Assembly: GCA_032622095.1 (NCBI GenBank)
Contig: CP136065.1
Coordinates: forward strand, 248,929,474 to 248,993,473
DNA from: Siphonodentalium dalli
Lineage: Eukaryota > Mollusca > Scaphopoda > Gadilida > Siphonodentaliidae
Direction: 5' to 3'
DNA: 64,000 bases
The notes under the pieces were generated by a model, which worked only from the letters and a program-made list of their open reading frames with translations, did not search any database and was not told the DNA's origin. Positions within the stretch are counted from its first letter, which is position 1. The number at the start of each line of letters is the position of its first letter. Position numbers and translations under genes: made by a program. Positions 62,552 through 64,000 of the stretch are shown here, one piece after another.

Positions 62552-62571
62552 TGTTATGTACAATAATTCTA

Positions 62572-63287
62572 CTCTAATGTTCCAAATAGACCTGCTTTAT
62601 TTTCATTGAAAATTCCATGTGTTTCTTATTTGGGTCTGCACATTTAAACTTGGGAAAGGTTTGTTAATAAGATTCGTGAGGAGGTGTTTCTTATATTTCC
62701 GTTGGTGCCTGCTGTATACGTTTTGACATCAGCTGTAAAAAATCACACACCATTTGCATGTTAGTATTAGTAAATCAGCACACGATTTTGTTTCTAACTC
62801 CATCTGAGATGTCATGTTTGTTTATGTTTTGACAACTGTGCAGAAGAGGGTCACCGGAACAGACTTAATAATAACCATCTCCCCAGACTAGATAGGATGC
62901 GCCCTTGTGGAAACATCTCTGTATGTTTATGTACATTCCGGGAAATTTCTCTATCCCATAATTACTTGTAGGTATGTATTAAATGTGTGCAGTTCAGTGC
63001 TAGCTCCCTAGTACCAGAAACAAATGTAAATTTAAACCCTTGGCAATATTTCAAACCATGTAAAATACTCTCAATCTATGGAAAATCAACTAATTATACA
63101 TGCACCTACACTTGGTCCTGACATATATTTCAATGAACTACATGATTATTTGGGTCTACACATTTATTAAATTTTATCAGGATTTCCACCCTTTACATTT
63201 ATTTGGGACTGCTCCATTAATAAATTTTGTCAGGATTTCCAGCCTGCACATTAATTTGGGACTGCACCTTTATTTGGAACATTAGAG
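62572..63287. mobile_element. MITE with TA duplication in the presumed 3' UTR
   Basis: CTCTAATGTTCCAAATA (62572) and TATTTGGAACATTAGAG (to 63287) are inverted ends, with TA on each side (62570-62571, 63288-63289), as for Tc1/mariner-type elements. Inside the right half, three direct repeats share TTTGGG(A/T)CT(A/G)CACATTTA-like and TTTTGTCAGGATTTCCA phrases. An AATAAA at about 63217 lies within it. It begins 20 bp after the stop codon. Confidence 0.85.
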
Positions 63288-63289
63288 TA

Positions 63290-64000
63290 ATGTATGTGAA
63301 ATTTTGATATATTGTTGATTTTCATGTGAGAATTAAAACAAACTGTTGTTTTTGTCAGATTACTTTCTTTGATATTTTCTCTCAAACAGGGCTTGTGGGT
63401 AACTTTGACAGGCATCCCCCCCAGAAATTTGTGACAATACAGTCAATCAATATGGTCATTGTCTGATGCAAGGCGAAAAATAAGTGGCCGGTCATGGTCA
63501 TTGTCTGATGAAAAATAGCTTATGTCCAGTGCACTTCTGTATCTGTCGGACATTTTGTCCGATGCAAATTTTTAAACAATCTATCTGTTTGGGTATGTAC
63601 AAGGAGCCACTACTGGCCAAATAGGACATTGAAGGTGAAATTTTTTTCAGTACTGCAAGTTATATATAGATCCATTCTGAACCCACTCTTTGCTGAAAAT
63701 AATGTGTATTTACCACTTTGGACATGAAATGGATAATCTAAATTAAATTATACTTTTATTGGTGCGATAATTTAATTCTGGTTCGGGTTTTTGTTTTTTT
63801 TTCCATATGACGGAAGCTAGATAGAACATCTGTTTTGCAATTCGTGTAAATGAAATGTGGAAAAGAATTCTCGATGCACGTTATTGTTTTATTTTATTCA
63901 TTGAATTATTAAACATAGTTGTATTGATATGATATTTGACCTTGAATTGTCCTGTGATAACATAAATAATACAGGACCATCAACTGTTGGTCATTTGTAA
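63290..64000. other. 3' flank, no feature seen
   Basis: No gene or clear repeat apart from the phrase GGTCATTGTCTGATG repeated at 63451 and 63497. The transcript end could not be placed. Confidence 0.45.

Noticed and set aside
1-60000. CRISPR-like direct repeat arrays (1-1060, 24165-24552, 58152-59185)
   Set aside because: The units follow each other without unique spacers, and the genome is clearly eukaryotic with spliced genes; these are minisatellites.
1-64000. tRNA, rRNA or other structured RNA genes
   Set aside because: Looked for cloverleaf-type and rRNA-like stretches; only transposon hairpins were found.

Overview
This is a eukaryotic (metazoan) window dominated by one large, intron-rich, transposon-filled gene. 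Joining 14 exons on the + strand by reading frame, GT/AG splice sites and intron phase gives a neurochondrin (NCDN) protein. It runs from a start codon at 8633 to a stop at 62549-62551, about 54 kb for about 2.1 kb of coding sequence. The 14 exons encode about 711 residues, against roughly 729 in vertebrate neurochondrin. One short exon expected between 18524 and 24595 (about 30 residues) was not found, and the phases of the neighbouring exons show that something is missing there. No other protein gene of the host is convincingly supported. The organism is probably a marine invertebrate. A spiralian such as a mollusc, annelid or brachiopod is my guess from the transposon style (TCCG-rich families, many MITEs), with low certainty.

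Layout. 1-1060 is a 31-bp minisatellite. 1060-8600 is upstream flank with dispersed repeats, a hAT-type MITE with a perfect 8-bp target duplication (2774-3928), an inverted-repeat element (5514-6361) and a 5'-truncated LINE reverse transcriptase fragment (6978-7685, minus). Intron 1 (8717-18424) is almost wholly transposon: two large terminal-inverted-repeat elements (9020-12696 and 12731-16437), a nested hAT relic with a broken transposase-like gene (14937-16271) and another hAT MITE with a perfect target duplication (16809-17965). 18.5-24.6 kb holds a second hAT-related gene relic, a second LINE reverse transcriptase relic, fold-back elements and a MITE. 25.8-40.8 kb holds five exons and two very large tandem arrays. 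42-62 kb holds the remaining exons, separated by MITEs, TCCG-rich repeats, a 5.7-kb inverted-repeat element and a 30-bp minisatellite.

The most unusual feature is that three separate exons of this gene (ending at 18524, 25990 and 35536) each have their 3' end, together with the 5' splice donor and a few to some tens of intron bases, tandemly amplified into the following intron: 3, 43 and roughly 85 copies. Two of the arrays have the same 105-bp period. In the 43-copy array the unit is an exact multiple of three and stays open, so the first nine donors are all in phase and could in principle add 0-8 copies of a 35-residue repeat to the protein. A second unusual feature is a near-perfect palindrome of about 67 bp that recurs about a dozen times inside MITEs whose outer ends are unrelated but mostly flanked by TTAA.
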